A stretch of DNA of 64,000 bases from JANQQJ01 sp046290575 (GCA_046290575.1 JBKAGX010000001.1:248001-312000); one strand, 5' to 3'; positions 1 to 10,494 are shown, counted from the stretch's first letter. A program made the numbers and translations. The notes: a model not told the origin generated them from the sequence alone.

Positions 1-1329
1 TTCAGCCCGAACCTCTTCATAGATCATCTGCAGTTTGCCGCTGGTCGGGTTCAGCCGTGCGCTCAGTTCGGCGCGATAGTTGTCCATGTCGATGATCGGC
101 CGGCGGGCGACGCCGGTGTCCATCGCAGCCTGCGCCACAGCCGGCGGGACGTGGCTGATCAGCCGTGGGTCGAACGGCACCGGGATGATGTAGTCAGGGC
201 CATAGGTCGGTCGGTGCCCGGCATAGGCGCTGGCGACTTCGTCGGGGACGTCTTCGCGCGCCAGCCCGGCCAGCGCATGGGCCGCCGCAATTTTCATATC
301 TTCATTGATCGTGGTGGCCCGCACATCCAGCGCCCCGCGGAAAATGTACGGGAAGCCGAGCACGTTGTTCACCTGGTTCGGATAATCCGACCGTCCGGTC
401 GCGACAATCGCGTCATCGCGTACTTCGGCCACGTCTTCGGGGCTGATCTCCGGGTCGGGATTGGCCATGGCAAAGATGATCGGCTGGTCGGCCATGCTGG
501 CGACCATGGCCTTGGTAAAGGCGCCTTCGACGGAAAGGCCCCAGGCGACGTCTGCACCCTCCATGGCTTCGGCCAGGGTGCGGGCGTCGGTCTGCGCCGC
601 GTGTGCCGACTTCCACTGGTTCATGCCTTCTTCGCGGCCCTGATAGATGACGCCCTTGGAATCGCACATGATGACCCGGTCGCTGCCGACACCCATCGCT
701 TTAATAAGTTCGACGCACGCAATGGCGGCCGCCCCCGCGCCATTGACCACGACCTTCTGACAGTCATGGACGTCACGCCCGGTCAGGTGCAGCGCGTTGA
801 TCAGGCCGGCGGCCGCGATAATGGCCGTCCCGTGCTGGTCGTCATGGAACACCGGAATGTTCATTTCCTCACGCAACCGCTGCTCGATGATGAAGCATTC
901 GGGCGCTTTGATGTCCTCCAGATTGATACCGCCGAAGCTGGGGCCCAGCAGGCGCGCGCAATTGATGAAGTCGTCGACGTCCTCGGTATCGACCTCCAGG
1001 TCGATCGAATCCACGTCGGCGAACCGCTTGAACAGCACCGCCTTGCCTTCCATCACCGGCTTGGAGGCGAGCGCGCCCAGATTGCCCAGACCCAGGATCG
1101 CCGTACCGTTGGAGATCACCGCGACCAGATTGCCTTTGGCGGTGTAGTCATAGGCGGCTGATTCGTCATTGGCGATCGCGCGTACGGGCGCGGCCACACC
1201 GGGCGAGTAAGCCAGCGACAGGTCGCGCTGCGTCGCCATCGGTTTGGTTGCAACAATCTCGATTTTTCCGGCGCGGCCCTGGGTGTGGAATAGCAGGGCT
1301 TCGCGCTCAGAATACTTTTCGTCAGCCAT
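1..1329 (-). CDS. maeB: NADP-dependent malic enzyme, N-terminal part (cut by window edge)
   Basis: Reading from ATG at 1329 down to base 1 gives 443 uninterrupted codons with no stop. The start reads MADEKYSEREALLFHTQGRAGK, followed by SLAYSPGVAAP, the ligand region CFIIEQRLREE and a Rossmann GAGAAAIACVELI, which are malic-enzyme hallmarks. It oxidatively decarboxylates malate to pyruvate in the cytoplasm. Bacterial MaeB proteins of this type run to about 760 residues and end in a phosphotransacetylase-like domain, which would lie outside the window, so that fusion is inferred. Transcribed divergently from mutS across 192 bp (1330-1521) of fairly AT-rich sequence that must hold both promoters; a small ACCTT/AAGGT dyad (1484-1497) is the only structure seen there. 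Confidence 0.93.
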   Translation of the reverse strand, partial: MADEKYSEREALLFHTQGRAGKIEIVATKPMATQRDLSLAYSPGVAAPVRAIANDESAAYDYTAKGNLVAVISNGTAILGLGNLGALASKPVMEGKAVLFKRFADVDSIDLEVDTEDVDDFINCARLLGPSFGGINLEDIKAPECFIIEQRLREEMNIPVFHDDQHGTAIIAAAGLINALHLTGRDVHDCQKVVVNGAGAAAIACVELIKAMGVGSDRVIMCDSKGVIYQGREEGMNQWKSAHAAQTDARTLAEAMEGADVAWGLSVEGAFTKAMVASMADQPIIFAMANPDPEISPEDVAEVRDDAIVATGRSDYPNQVNNVLGFPYIFRGALDVRATTINEDMKIAAAHALAGLAREDVPDEVASAYAGHRPTYGPDYIIPVPFDPRLISHVPPAVAQAAMDTGVARRPIIDMDNYRAELSARLNPTSGKLQMIYEEVRAE

Positions 1330-1521
1330 AAAATTTCTCGGGCATATTGGGGAGTTGGGCACCGGTTGAACCGGCCATCTGCGGTAGGTACGATGGGGGC
1401 GGATTTACCACCTCTTGTCCGGATTGTGAAGCACTGTCATCGCAAACTCGCGTAACAATATTCCAATTTCTAACCTGTATGAGACCTTTTTTAAGGTACA
1501 TGGGGTGAATCGGGTCATATT

Positions 1522-4206
1522 ATGTCTGTAGCGCAGCCCACCAAGAAGGCTTCCGCGAAGCCGGCCTCGGTGACGCCGATGATGGCCCAATATCTGGGAA
1601 TCAAGGCGGATTATCCAGATTGCTTGCTGTTTTACCGGATGGGCGACTTCTACGAATTGTTCTTCGACGATGCCGTTAAGGCCGCTGCTGCGTTGGACAT
1701 CGCGCTCACCAAACGCGGCAAGCATCTGGGCGAGGATATCCCCATGTGCGGCGTGCCTGTCCACGCAGCAGATTCCTACCTGGCCCGCCTGATCAAGCAC
1801 GGTTTCAAGGTGGCGGTCTGCGAACAGACCGAGGACCCGGCAGAGGCGAAAAAGCGTGGGTCGAAATCTGTCGTCAAACGCGACGTCATCCGCCTGGTAA
1901 CGGCCGGTACACTGACAGAAGACGCGTTGCTGGACGCCAGAGCGCACAATTATCTGGTCGGGCTGGCCCGGGCCGAAGGCGCCTATGCGCTGGCCTGGCT
2001 GGATATCTCGACCGGGGATTTCTTTGTTGGCCCGACAACACAGGATGATATCGAAGCCGCGCTGGCCCGGCTGCAGCCGGGCGAATTGCTGGTGCCGGAA
2101 ACCCTGGGCGGCGCGGATGGTCTGCACCAGGCGTTTGATGATTGGCATCAGGTGCTCAGCCCCCTACCCGCAGGGCAGTTCAACTCTGCGCGGGGCGCGG
2201 AAAAGCTGGAGGCCCAGTTCAATGTTGCCAGCCTCGATGGCTTCGGCGCGTTCTCGCGCGCAGAGCTGGCCGCAGCCGGAGCCGTGGTCGGTTATCTGGA
2301 GGACACGCAGAAAGGCGTGCTGCCGCAATTACGGCCTCCGCAAAGAGTCGATTCCAGCGCGACCATGGCGATTGATGCCGCTACCCGCCGCAGTCTCGAA
2401 CTGGTCCGGTCCCAGTCCGGCAGCCGCGATGGCAGTCTGTTGGCGACTATTGACGAAACGGTAACCGGCGCCGGCGCCCGGCTTCTTGGCGACCATGTAG
2501 CTGCCCCGTTGACCGACCCGGTCGCGATCAATGACCGGCTCGATATGGTCGGCTGGTTTACCGATCAGCCTGGCGCATTGGCGCAGCTGCGGGACCTGTT
2601 GCGCGCCTGCCCGGATCTGGAGCGGGCTTTGTCGCGGCTGTCTGTGGGACGGGGCGGGCCACGCGACCTGAAGTCTGTCGGCCAGGCGCTGCAGCAAGCC
2701 GGTGAAATCCAGGAGGCCGTCGGTCGGGCAGGTGATGCGCTCGCGCCAACGCCGAAAGGCATTGCCCTGGCCGCAGAGGATCTGGGAGATCACGCGCCCA
2801 TGGTGCGCTTGTTAACCGATGCGCTGGTCGACGAGCCACCGCTGATCGCCCGTGATGGCGGCTTCATTGCGCCGGGCTATAGCAGCGAGCTTGATGAGCA
2901 GCGCATGTTGCGGGACGAAAGCCGGCAGCTGATCGCCGGCTTGCAGGCCACCTGTCGTGATCAAACCGGCGTCGGAAGCCTGAAAGTCCGCCACAACAAT
3001 GTGCTGGGTTACTACATCGAAGTGCCCGCCGCCCATGGCGAAAAACTGATGAGCGCGCCCCTTAATGAAACATATATTCACCGGCAGACCATGGCGGGCG
3101 CCATGCGGTTCAATACCACCGAACTGGCGGAACTGGATTCGAAGATCAGCCGCGCGGCGGATCGGGTGCTGGCGCTGGAGTTGCAGGCCTTTGCTGATCT
3201 CCAGGCGAGAGTGACGGCGAATTGGGCTGCTATATCCTTGGCCGCCCGGGCGCTGGCGGCGCTTGATGTGGCATCGGCGATGGCGCATCTGGCCATGACG
3301 CGGAACTGGTCCCGGCCCCGTGTCGATGACGGTTTGGCATTCGCCGTCGAAGACGGGCGCCACCCGGTCGTCGAAGCCGCCTTGCGCAACAACGGTAATG
3401 AAAGCTTCGTCTCCAATGGTTGCGATCTTGGAGAAGATCAGCGTTTGTGGCTGGTCACCGGCCCCAATATGGCGGGTAAGAGCACCTTTCTGCGGCAAAA
3501 TGCCTTGATCGCGGTGCTGGCCCAGGCCGGCATCTATGTGCCCGCGGGATCAGCGCATATCGGTGCGGTGGACAGGCTGTTCAGCCGCGTCGGCGCGAGT
3601 GATGATCTTGCCCGTGGGCAATCCACCTTCATGGTCGAAATGGTCGAGACCGCCGCCATCCTCAACCAGGCGACGGAAAAGTCGCTGGTGATTCTGGACG
3701 AAATAGGACGCGGCACGGCCACCTATGACGGACTTTCCATCGCCTGGGCGGCGGTCGAACATCTGCATGACGTCAACAAGAGCCGGGCCCTCTTTGCCAC
3801 GCATTATCACGAGCTCACTGCGCTATCGGGCAAGTTGGATGCGCTGGCCAATCACACCATGCGCGTCAAGGAATGGGAGGGGTCGGTCGTCTTCCTGCAC
3901 GAAGTTGCGCCGGGTACCGCCGACCGCTCCTATGGCATTCAGGTCGCCAAGCTGGCGGGACTGCCACCGGGCGTCATCAGCCGGGCGCAAGCGGTCCTCG
4001 AACGGCTTGAGAGCGATGAGCGAATCACGGCGTCAGAACTGGCCGATGATCTGCCCTTGTTCTCCGCCCACGCGCCTCAAGTGACCGGATTTGCCGAGCC
4101 ATCGGCGCTTGAGCAGGCCGTCGACGATATCAATCCGGATGATCTGACCCCGCGTGACGCGTTGGAATTGCTTTACCGCCTGCGGGGCCTGCTGGACGGG
4201 CCCTGA
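1522..4206 (+). CDS. mutS: DNA mismatch repair ATPase MutS
   Basis: 894 residues, the usual MutS length. The N-terminal mismatch-binding motif GDFYELF is at about residues 41-47, with the Phe and Glu that contact the mispair. The ABC-type ATPase shows Walker A GPNMAGKST near residue 646 and Walker B VILDEIGRGTATYDG near 723, then the C-terminal helix-turn-helix. It recognises mispaired bases and recruits MutL. The ATG at 1522 follows a weak GGGT Shine-Dalgarno. First gene of a plus-strand run with glnD, murJ and trpS, an order common in alphaproteobacteria. Confidence 0.98.
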   Translation: MSVAQPTKKASAKPASVTPMMAQYLGIKADYPDCLLFYRMGDFYELFFDDAVKAAAALDIALTKRGKHLGEDIPMCGVPVHAADSYLARLIKHGFKVAVCEQTEDPAEAKKRGSKSVVKRDVIRLVTAGTLTEDALLDARAHNYLVGLARAEGAYALAWLDISTGDFFVGPTTQDDIEAALARLQPGELLVPETLGGADGLHQAFDDWHQVLSPLPAGQFNSARGAEKLEAQFNVASLDGFGAFSRAELAAAGAVVGYLEDTQKGVLPQLRPPQRVDSSATMAIDAATRRSLELVRSQSGSRDGSLLATIDETVTGAGARLLGDHVAAPLTDPVAINDRLDMVGWFTDQPGALAQLRDLLRACPDLERALSRLSVGRGGPRDLKSVGQALQQAGEIQEAVGRAGDALAPTPKGIALAAEDLGDHAPMVRLLTDALVDEPPLIARDGGFIAPGYSSELDEQRMLRDESRQLIAGLQATCRDQTGVGSLKVRHNNVLGYYIEVPAAHGEKLMSAPLNETYIHRQTMAGAMRFNTTELAELDSKISRAADRVLALELQAFADLQARVTANWAAISLAARALAALDVASAMAHLAMTRNWSRPRVDDGLAFAVEDGRHPVVEAALRNNGNESFVSNGCDLGEDQRLWLVTGPNMAGKSTFLRQNALIAVLAQAGIYVPAGSAHIGAVDRLFSRVGASDDLARGQSTFMVEMVETAAILNQATEKSLVILDEIGRGTATYDGLSIAWAAVEHLHDVNKSRALFATHYHELTALSGKLDALANHTMRVKEWEGSVVFLHEVAPGTADRSYGIQVAKLAGLPPGVISRAQAVLERLESDERITASELADDLPLFSAHAPQVTGFAEPSALEQAVDDINPDDLTPRDALELLYRLRGLLDGP

Positions 4207-4251
4207 GCCCCATGTGTGGTCTTTATGCATCGAAAAGACTAGTTTGAGGCC

Positions 4252-7059
4252 ATGAACAGAGTCTCAAACCAACGCGCCATCATCAACCGCCTGGCGCTGA
4301 TTGAAAAGCTGGACGCCCTGGCGGCTGATACGGCGCCGGACCAGCTGCGCGACCCGCTCCTCAACATTCTGCGCGAAGCGATGGAAGCGGGCGACGCGGA
4401 ACTGCGCCGCCGACTGCTTGATGGCGACAGCGGCCTGGACATCGCCTATGGCCGCTCGTTCCTGATCGATCAGGTCATCCGGCTCCTTTTCGATTTCACA
4501 GTCGCCTATCAATATCGCGCGACGAATCCTACCAGTGCGGAGCGGTTGGCGATCATTGCTGTCGGTGGATACGGCCGTGGTGAAATGGCGCCTCAGTCCG
4601 ACGTCGATCTGCTGTTCCTGCGGCCTTACAAGGAAACGGCCTGGGGCGAACAGGTCGTTGAGTTCATGCTCTACATTCTTTGGGATTTGGGGCTCAAGGT
4701 TGGTTATTCAGTGCGATCGATCGACGATTGTATCCGCTTGTCCACCCAGGACCTGACGATCCGGACGGCGCTGATCGAAATGCGGTTTATCTGGGGTGAC
4801 AGGGATTTGTTCGGCGAGCTTCACACCCGGTTCGACAAGGATGTCGTGGCTTCCAGCGGGCCAGAATTTGTCGAGGCCAAGCTGGCCGAACGGGACGAAC
4901 GCCACAAGAAGATGGGCGACAGCCGTTATGTGGTCGAACCCAATCTCAAAGACGGCAAGGGCGGATTGCGGGACCTGCAGACGCTCTATTGGCTGCTGAA
5001 ATATGTCTATCGCACCGATGACATCAACGTGCTGGTTGACAAAGGCGTGCTCACCAAGGCTGAGAAACGACGGTTCGACAAAGCCAATGGTTTTCTGTGG
5101 ACGGTCCGTTGCCATCTGCACGATATGGTCGGCAGGCCTGAAGAGCGTTTGACGTTCGACGTTCAGGTCCCGCTGGCGGAACGGCTGGGATATTCGGATC
5201 GCCATGGATCGCAGGGCGTCGAGCGCTTCATGAAGCACTATTTCCTGACAGCCAAGAATATCGGTGATCTGACCCGGATTTTCTGCGCGCATCTTGAAGA
5301 GCAGCATCAGAAGAAGCCATTGATCCGGCTGCCGCGGCTGGGCAGCCGCTCCCGCGAGATCGACGGTTTTCTGGTTGAAGGGGACAGGATCGCGTTCAAG
5401 AGCGCGGACGATCTCAAGCAGGACCCGATTGCAATTCTGAGATTGTTTCAGGTGGCGCAAGCGCGCGGCCTGGGAATTCATCCCGAGGCGCTGCGCCTGA
5501 TCACGCGCAACCTCAAGCGCATTGACCGGGACGTTCAGAACGATCCGGCGGCGAATCAGGTCTTTCTTGATATTCTGACGTCGAAAAAAGGCCCTGGGCC
5601 CGGGCTGCGCCGCATGAACGAGGCAGGCGTTTTTGGGCGCTTCGTGCCCGATTTTGGCCGCGTCGTCGCCCAGATGCAGCACGATATGTACCACCACTAT
5701 ACGGTGGATGAGCACACGATTCGGGCGATCGATATCCTTTCGAAGATTGAATCCGGCGAATATGCCGACGACCATCCTGTTGCAGGCAAGGTCATTCACA
5801 AGGTGTTGTCGCGGCGGGTGCTTTATGTGGCGGTTCTGCTGCACGACATCGCCAAGGGGCGCGGCGGGGACCATTCGGTGCTGGGTGCGGAGGTCGCGGA
5901 AAAACTCTGTCCACGGCTTGGCTTCACCGAGGGTGAAACCGAGACAACGGCCTGGCTGGTGCGGTGGCACCTGCTGATGTCGAATGTAGCCTTCAAGCGC
6001 GATATCACCGACCCCAAGACGTTGAAGGATTTCTGCGATCAGGTGCAAAGTCCAGAGCGCCTGCGATTACTTTTGTGCCTGACTGTGGCGGATATCCGCG
6101 CGGTCGGGCCGGGCGTCTGGAATGGCTGGAAGGGCCAGCTGCTGCGGGATCTCTACAATGCAGCTGAAGATTATCTGACCGATGGCGCGACCAACCGTGC
6201 GGCGCCTCAGCGGGCTCAGGCCGCTCGCGAAGAGCTTGAAAAGATGCTTGTTGAATGGTCGGCGGCGGCGTTCGAGACTTATGCCAAGCGCCACTATGAC
6301 CCCTATTGGCTGGGGACGCCGCTGGATGTCCAGATCGCTGACGCCTGGCAAATCAAGGAGGCAGACGACGCGCGCGATACGTTCAGTATTCGGGCCCGTC
6401 CGGATGCTTTCCAGGCCGCGACCGAACTCACCATCTATACGCAGGATCATCCAGGCTTGTTTGCCCGGGTCGCCGGTGCGCTGGGTCTTATGGGCGCTTC
6501 GATCATGGATGCGAAGATCTTCACCACGAAGGACGGCATGGCGCTGGATCACTTTACCGTACAGGACCGTGATGACGATGCCATCGCCAGCCCGGCCCGG
6601 TTAAAGCGCATGGAGGACGTCATCCGCAAGACGCTCTCCGGAGACGTTATCCCGCGTGAAGAGTTCTCCAAGCCGTCGGCCATTCCCAGCCGCACCCGTA
6701 AAGTCTTCAAGGTGGCGCCGCTGGTGCTGATCGATAACAGCGTCAGCCACAGCAACACCGTGATCGAGGTGAATGGGCGTGATCGCCCCGGATTTGTGCA
6801 CGACGTCACGCGTGCCCTGTTCGACCTGAAACTGACTATTTCCAGTGCGCATATCGCCACCTATGGCGAGCGGGCGGTGGATACTTTCTACGTGCGGGAT
6901 TTGTTTGGCCACAAGATCACCCATGAGGGCCGTTTGAAAACCATTGAAAACCGGCTTCTGGACGCGATTCGTATTGGGGAGGCCCATGAGTTTGGGGATG
7001 CGGCTTTCAGTGAAGAAGCCGATCAGCCGCATGGCGAAAACGTCGCCGCTGCTGAATAG
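4252..7059 (+). CDS. glnD: Bifunctional [protein-PII] uridylyltransferase/uridylyl-removing enzyme
   Basis: 935 residues. The nucleotidyltransferase motif GGYGRGEMAPQSDVDLLF starts near residue 105 (G-G-x-G with D-x-D). An HD-type hydrolase segment LLHDIAKGRGGDHS lies near 528, and two ACT domains occupy roughly 715-790 and 825-905, both containing the HPG/RPG-F sensor turns (DHPGLFARV, DRPGFVHDV). GlnD uridylylates PII when glutamine is low and removes UMP when it is high, controlling glutamine synthetase and nitrogen transcription. It lies 45 bp after mutS and 24 bp before murJ. All active-site motifs are intact. Confidence 0.98.
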   Translation: MNRVSNQRAIINRLALIEKLDALAADTAPDQLRDPLLNILREAMEAGDAELRRRLLDGDSGLDIAYGRSFLIDQVIRLLFDFTVAYQYRATNPTSAERLAIIAVGGYGRGEMAPQSDVDLLFLRPYKETAWGEQVVEFMLYILWDLGLKVGYSVRSIDDCIRLSTQDLTIRTALIEMRFIWGDRDLFGELHTRFDKDVVASSGPEFVEAKLAERDERHKKMGDSRYVVEPNLKDGKGGLRDLQTLYWLLKYVYRTDDINVLVDKGVLTKAEKRRFDKANGFLWTVRCHLHDMVGRPEERLTFDVQVPLAERLGYSDRHGSQGVERFMKHYFLTAKNIGDLTRIFCAHLEEQHQKKPLIRLPRLGSRSREIDGFLVEGDRIAFKSADDLKQDPIAILRLFQVAQARGLGIHPEALRLITRNLKRIDRDVQNDPAANQVFLDILTSKKGPGPGLRRMNEAGVFGRFVPDFGRVVAQMQHDMYHHYTVDEHTIRAIDILSKIESGEYADDHPVAGKVIHKVLSRRVLYVAVLLHDIAKGRGGDHSVLGAEVAEKLCPRLGFTEGETETTAWLVRWHLLMSNVAFKRDITDPKTLKDFCDQVQSPERLRLLLCLTVADIRAVGPGVWNGWKGQLLRDLYNAAEDYLTDGATNRAAPQRAQAAREELEKMLVEWSAAAFETYAKRHYDPYWLGTPLDVQIADAWQIKEADDARDTFSIRARPDAFQAATELTIYTQDHPGLFARVAGALGLMGASIMDAKIFTTKDGMALDHFTVQDRDDDAIASPARLKRMEDVIRKTLSGDVIPREEFSKPSAIPSRTRKVFKVAPLVLIDNSVSHSNTVIEVNGRDRPGFVHDVTRALFDLKLTISSAHIATYGERAVDTFYVRDLFGHKITHEGRLKTIENRLLDAIRIGEAHEFGDAAFSEEADQPHGENVAAAE

Positions 7060-7083
7060 ACCGCACTAGCAGAGGTCAGCGGC

Positions 7084-8637
7084 ATGGCACTCTGGCGTTC
7101 CGTCGCAACCATCGGGAGTCTGACCTCCGTCAGCCGCGTCACCGGCTTCCTGCGCGACATTGCGATGACGTCGATCATCGGCGCCGGCATGGTGGCCGAT
7201 TGTTTTGTTGTCGCTTTCAAACTGCCGAATTTTTTCCGGCGTCTGTTTGCCGAAGGCGCGTTCAACGCCGCCTTCGTGCCGCTCTTTACAGAGAAACTGG
7301 CGCTGGACGATGGCCAGGAAGAAGCGCGCCGATTCGCTGAAGACAGTTTTGCCGTGTTGCTGGTGACGCTGCTGGCTTTCGTCGCGTTCATCCAGGCGAT
7401 CATGCCCGCGTTTCTTTTTTTGCTGGCCAACGGTTTTACCGACGACCCGCCGAAATTCGACCTGGCGGTTACGCTGACTCGTATCACCTTTCCCTACCTA
7501 CTGTTCATCAGTCTGGTCTCGTTGCTGGGCGGCGTGCTCAATGCGCTGGACCGGTTTGCGGCCGTCGCGGCGACCCCCATTCTGCTGAATTTGTCTTTGA
7601 TTGGATGTCTCTTCCTGCTGGAGCCGGTCCTGCCGACGGGTGGTCACGCGCTTGCTATCGGCGTTACTTTCGGCGGGTTTCTGCAGTTCGCGTGGTTGGC
7701 CTTCGAAGTGCGCCGGGCGGGCTTTCGCATCAGGCTGCGGCGACCCAGGCTGACGCCGGGGGTGAAACGTCTGCTCATCCTGATGGCGCCGGTCGCGCTG
7801 GGCGCCGGGGCCGTGCAGCTCAACCTGTTGATCGATGTGGTCATCGCTTCTTTCCTGCCGGACGGGTCGATGTCCTATCTGTTTTATGCAGACAGGCTGA
7901 ATCAGTTGCCGGTCGGTGTGGTCGGTGTGGCGGTGGGGACGGCGCTGCTGCCATTGCTGTCGCGGCAGATTAATGCGGGCGATGACAGGGACTCGATGGC
8001 CAGTCTCAACCGGGCGATAGAGATCTGCCTTTTCCTGACGCTGCCTGCGGCGGTGGCCTTGTTTCTGGTGCCCGGCCCGCTGGTGGCCACGCTGTTTGAG
8101 CGCGGTGCATTCAATGCTGCTGATACGGCGGCAACGGCAGCGGCACTGGCGGCTTATGCGGCTGGATTGCCCGCTTACGTGCTGGTCAAGGTGCTCGGGC
8201 CGGCCTTCTTCGCGCGCCAGGACACCAAGACGCCGGTCAAGCTTTCGATCATCGCATTGGTCGTAAACACGGCGCTTAATCTCATTCTGATGGGGCCATT
8301 TCTGCATGTGGGCCTTGCGATGGCGACAGCGATTGCCGCCTGGCTGAATGTTGCCATGATGGCCTTCGTGTTGATGCGGCGCGGTCATCTGGCGATGGAT
8401 AGCCGGTTGAAAAGCCGGTTGCCGCGCTTGTGTCTGACGACGGCGGCCATGGGCGGATTGGTCTGGTTCATGGCCCCCAGAATCTCCGTGTGGTCGGGCG
8501 CCGCTGAACTGGACCGCATCGGTGCGGCGGCCCTGTTGGTGGGTGCCGGGGCTTTGACCTTCGCGGTACTTGCACAACTGACCGGCGCGTTGCGGGTCCA
8601 TGAGTTGCGTTCGCTGATCCGCGGCCAGCAGAGTTGA
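7084..8637 (+). CDS. murJ: Lipid II flippase MurJ (MviN family)
   Basis: 517 residues, strongly hydrophobic throughout, consistent with the 14 membrane helices of the MurJ/MATE-like fold. The N-terminus LTSVSRVTGFLRDI and the following FKLPNFFRRLFAEGAFNAAFVP segment carry the conserved arginines and the Phe-Arg-rich loop of the family. It flips lipid-linked peptidoglycan precursor across the inner membrane. ATG at 7084 has an AGAGG ribosome site a few bases upstream. Its stop is 59 bp before the preferred trpS start, so co-transcription is likely. Confidence 0.96.
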   Translation: MALWRSVATIGSLTSVSRVTGFLRDIAMTSIIGAGMVADCFVVAFKLPNFFRRLFAEGAFNAAFVPLFTEKLALDDGQEEARRFAEDSFAVLLVTLLAFVAFIQAIMPAFLFLLANGFTDDPPKFDLAVTLTRITFPYLLFISLVSLLGGVLNALDRFAAVAATPILLNLSLIGCLFLLEPVLPTGGHALAIGVTFGGFLQFAWLAFEVRRAGFRIRLRRPRLTPGVKRLLILMAPVALGAGAVQLNLLIDVVIASFLPDGSMSYLFYADRLNQLPVGVVGVAVGTALLPLLSRQINAGDDRDSMASLNRAIEICLFLTLPAAVALFLVPGPLVATLFERGAFNAADTAATAAALAAYAAGLPAYVLVKVLGPAFFARQDTKTPVKLSIIALVVNTALNLILMGPFLHVGLAMATAIAAWLNVAMMAFVLMRRGHLAMDSRLKSRLPRLCLTTAAMGGLVWFMAPRISVWSGAAELDRIGAAALLVGAGALTFAVLAQLTGALRVHELRSLIRGQQS

Positions 8638-8696
8638 CCTTGAACCGCGGATCACGCGATAACCCGCGCGCCGCTTCAAAAGACTGGGACGTTACC

Positions 8697-9698
8697 GTGA
8701 ACGGAATTGTTTTCTCCGGCGTGCAGCCGACCGGGAACCTGCATTTGGGCAATTATCTGGGCGCGATCCGCAACTGGGTCACGCTGCAGGATAATTACGA
8801 CTGCATTTTCTCGGTCGTCGACCTTCATGCGATCACGCAATTTCAGGAGCCGGCCAACCTGCGGGCCAGCACACGGTCAGTGGCGGCGACCTATATTGCC
8901 GCCGGCATCGACCCGGACAAGGCACTGCTGTTCGTGCAAAGCCAGGTGCCGGCGCACGCAGAACTGGCCTGGATTTTCAATTGTGTTACGCGCATCGGTT
9001 GGTTGAACCGGATGACCCAGTTCAAGGACAAGGCGGGCAAGAACCGCGAGAAGGTGAGTTCCGGTCTCTACGTCTATCCGAACCTGATGGCGGCCGACAT
9101 TCTGGCCTACAAGGCCACGCATGTACCTGTCGGCGAAGACCAGAAGCAGCATCTGGAGCTGACGCGCGACATCGCCCAGAAATTCAATTCCGATTTCGGT
9201 GTTGAGTTCTTTCCGCTGCCGGAGCCGCTGATTCTGGGCGAAGCCACCCGCGTGATGTCGTTGAAAGATGGCGCCAAGAAGATGAGCAAGTCCGACCCGG
9301 CAGAGGGATCGCGGATTATTATCGGTGATTCTGCCGACGACATTGCCAAGAAGATCAGGAAGGCGCGCACCGACCCTGAACCCTTGCCGTCAGATCCCGA
9401 AGGTCTGGCCGAGCGGCCGGAAGCGCGTAATCTGGTCGGCATCTTTGCGGCGCTGTCGGGCAAGAGTGCCGCAGATGTTTGCGCGCAGTATGGAGGCGCT
9501 CAGTTCTCGGCGTTCAAATCAGATTTGACGGATTTGGCCGTGCAGGTGCTGGTGCCGATTGGTGTGGAGGCAGCGCGCTTGACCGAGGATACGAGTGTGA
9601 TTGACGGGATTCTAAGCCGGGGTGCGGAACGCGCCCGTGCACTGAGCGACCCTATTCTCAAAGATGTGCAGGATATCGTCGGATTCTTGCGCAGCTGA
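8697..9698 (+). CDS. trpS: Tryptophanyl-tRNA synthetase
   Basis: From GTG 8697 the product is 333 residues, matching the normal TrpS length of about 334 and the canonical beginning VNGIVFSGVQPTGNLHLGN, where TGNLHLGN is the HIGH-type motif. KMSKSDP follows near residue 200. In-frame TTG codons at 8634 and 8640 would add about 20 uncharacteristic residues and overlap or abut the murJ stop, so I prefer 8697. Class I synthetase that charges tRNA-Trp in the cytoplasm. Confidence 0.95.
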   Translation: MNGIVFSGVQPTGNLHLGNYLGAIRNWVTLQDNYDCIFSVVDLHAITQFQEPANLRASTRSVAATYIAAGIDPDKALLFVQSQVPAHAELAWIFNCVTRIGWLNRMTQFKDKAGKNREKVSSGLYVYPNLMAADILAYKATHVPVGEDQKQHLELTRDIAQKFNSDFGVEFFPLPEPLILGEATRVMSLKDGAKKMSKSDPAEGSRIIIGDSADDIAKKIRKARTDPEPLPSDPEGLAERPEARNLVGIFAALSGKSAADVCAQYGGAQFSAFKSDLTDLAVQVLVPIGVEAARLTEDTSVIDGILSRGAERARALSDPILKDVQDIVGFLRS

Positions 9699-9777
9699 TG
9701 CCGCGACCCTATTTCTAAAACTGTATATGCATCCGAGTGGTAGAATAAGGAAACCGACGGAAAACAGGACGATACCC

Positions 9778-10404
9778 ATGGCCAACAAAGCAAAGCTTCT
9801 TCTCATTCTCGCCGCATCAATCGCGATTACCGGGTGCGCAGGCAAATTCCGGTCGGATGTGTCGAGCTGGCACCGGCTGCAGCAGCCCAGCGGCGAGACA
9901 TTTGCGATCGTCGCGGGGGATGAATCGAAGCGCGGTGGCCTGGAGTTTGCGCAATATTCCGGTTTGGTGGCCGAGAAGCTTCGCATGATCGGGTATCGGC
10001 CGGTCCAGCAGGGGGCGGCGCCGGATCTAATCGTCCGGGTCGACTATGGAATCGGCGATCCACGGACCCAGATCCGATCTTACGGATATGGCGGCCCGTT
10101 CTACGGCTACAGCCATTGGGGACATTTCCGCCGTCCCTATGGCTATGGCTACCCTTACGCTCATGGTGGAACCGATATTCGCTCCTACCCGCTTTATATG
10201 CGGCGGCTGGAAATGGAGATCGCAGCGGCCAACAATCCGGACGTCAATTTGTTTGAAAGCCGGGTGATGAGCGAAGGTCGATCGAACCGGTTGGAGGAGG
10301 TGATGCCGCTTCTGGTCGAATCAATGTTCCAGGATTTCCCGGGGCCAAGCGGCGTGACCCGTGAGGTCACCATAGACCTGGAAGACGGCACCAGCCGCTA
10401 CTGA
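9778..10404 (+). CDS. DUF4136-like lipoprotein
   Basis: 208 residues from ATG 9778. The first 20 residues form a lipoprotein signal ending in a lipobox with cysteine 20 (AASIAITGC), so the mature protein should be lipid-anchored. The body resembles DUF4136 proteins: a GETFAIV-like strand, a central Gly/Tyr/His-rich loop around residues 101-125 and a C-terminal region beginning near VMSEGRS. No enzymatic motif is visible. An earlier in-frame ATG would place residues in front of the signal peptide and is rejected. Function unknown; an envelope role is inferred from the lipobox only. Confidence 0.8.
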   Translation: MANKAKLLLILAASIAITGCAGKFRSDVSSWHRLQQPSGETFAIVAGDESKRGGLEFAQYSGLVAEKLRMIGYRPVQQGAAPDLIVRVDYGIGDPRTQIRSYGYGGPFYGYSHWGHFRRPYGYGYPYAHGGTDIRSYPLYMRRLEMEIAAANNPDVNLFESRVMSEGRSNRLEEVMPLLVESMFQDFPGPSGVTREVTIDLEDGTSRY

Positions 10405-10494
10405 TCGGCATGTTACCGGCGCTGATTTCCCTTATCGCGGCAAAAAACAGCATCTGCTAGAGTTCCTGGTCTCACGAGGGAGGAGAGCAGCGCC

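Noticed and set aside
151..1161. 336-codon plus-strand open frame in the first kilobase
   Set aside because: The minus strand encodes an unmistakable malic enzyme over the same bases.
1484..1497. ACCTT-TTTT-AAGGT dyad before mutS as a terminator
   Set aside because: Only a 5-bp AT-rich stem with no following T tract; weak and in a divergent promoter region.
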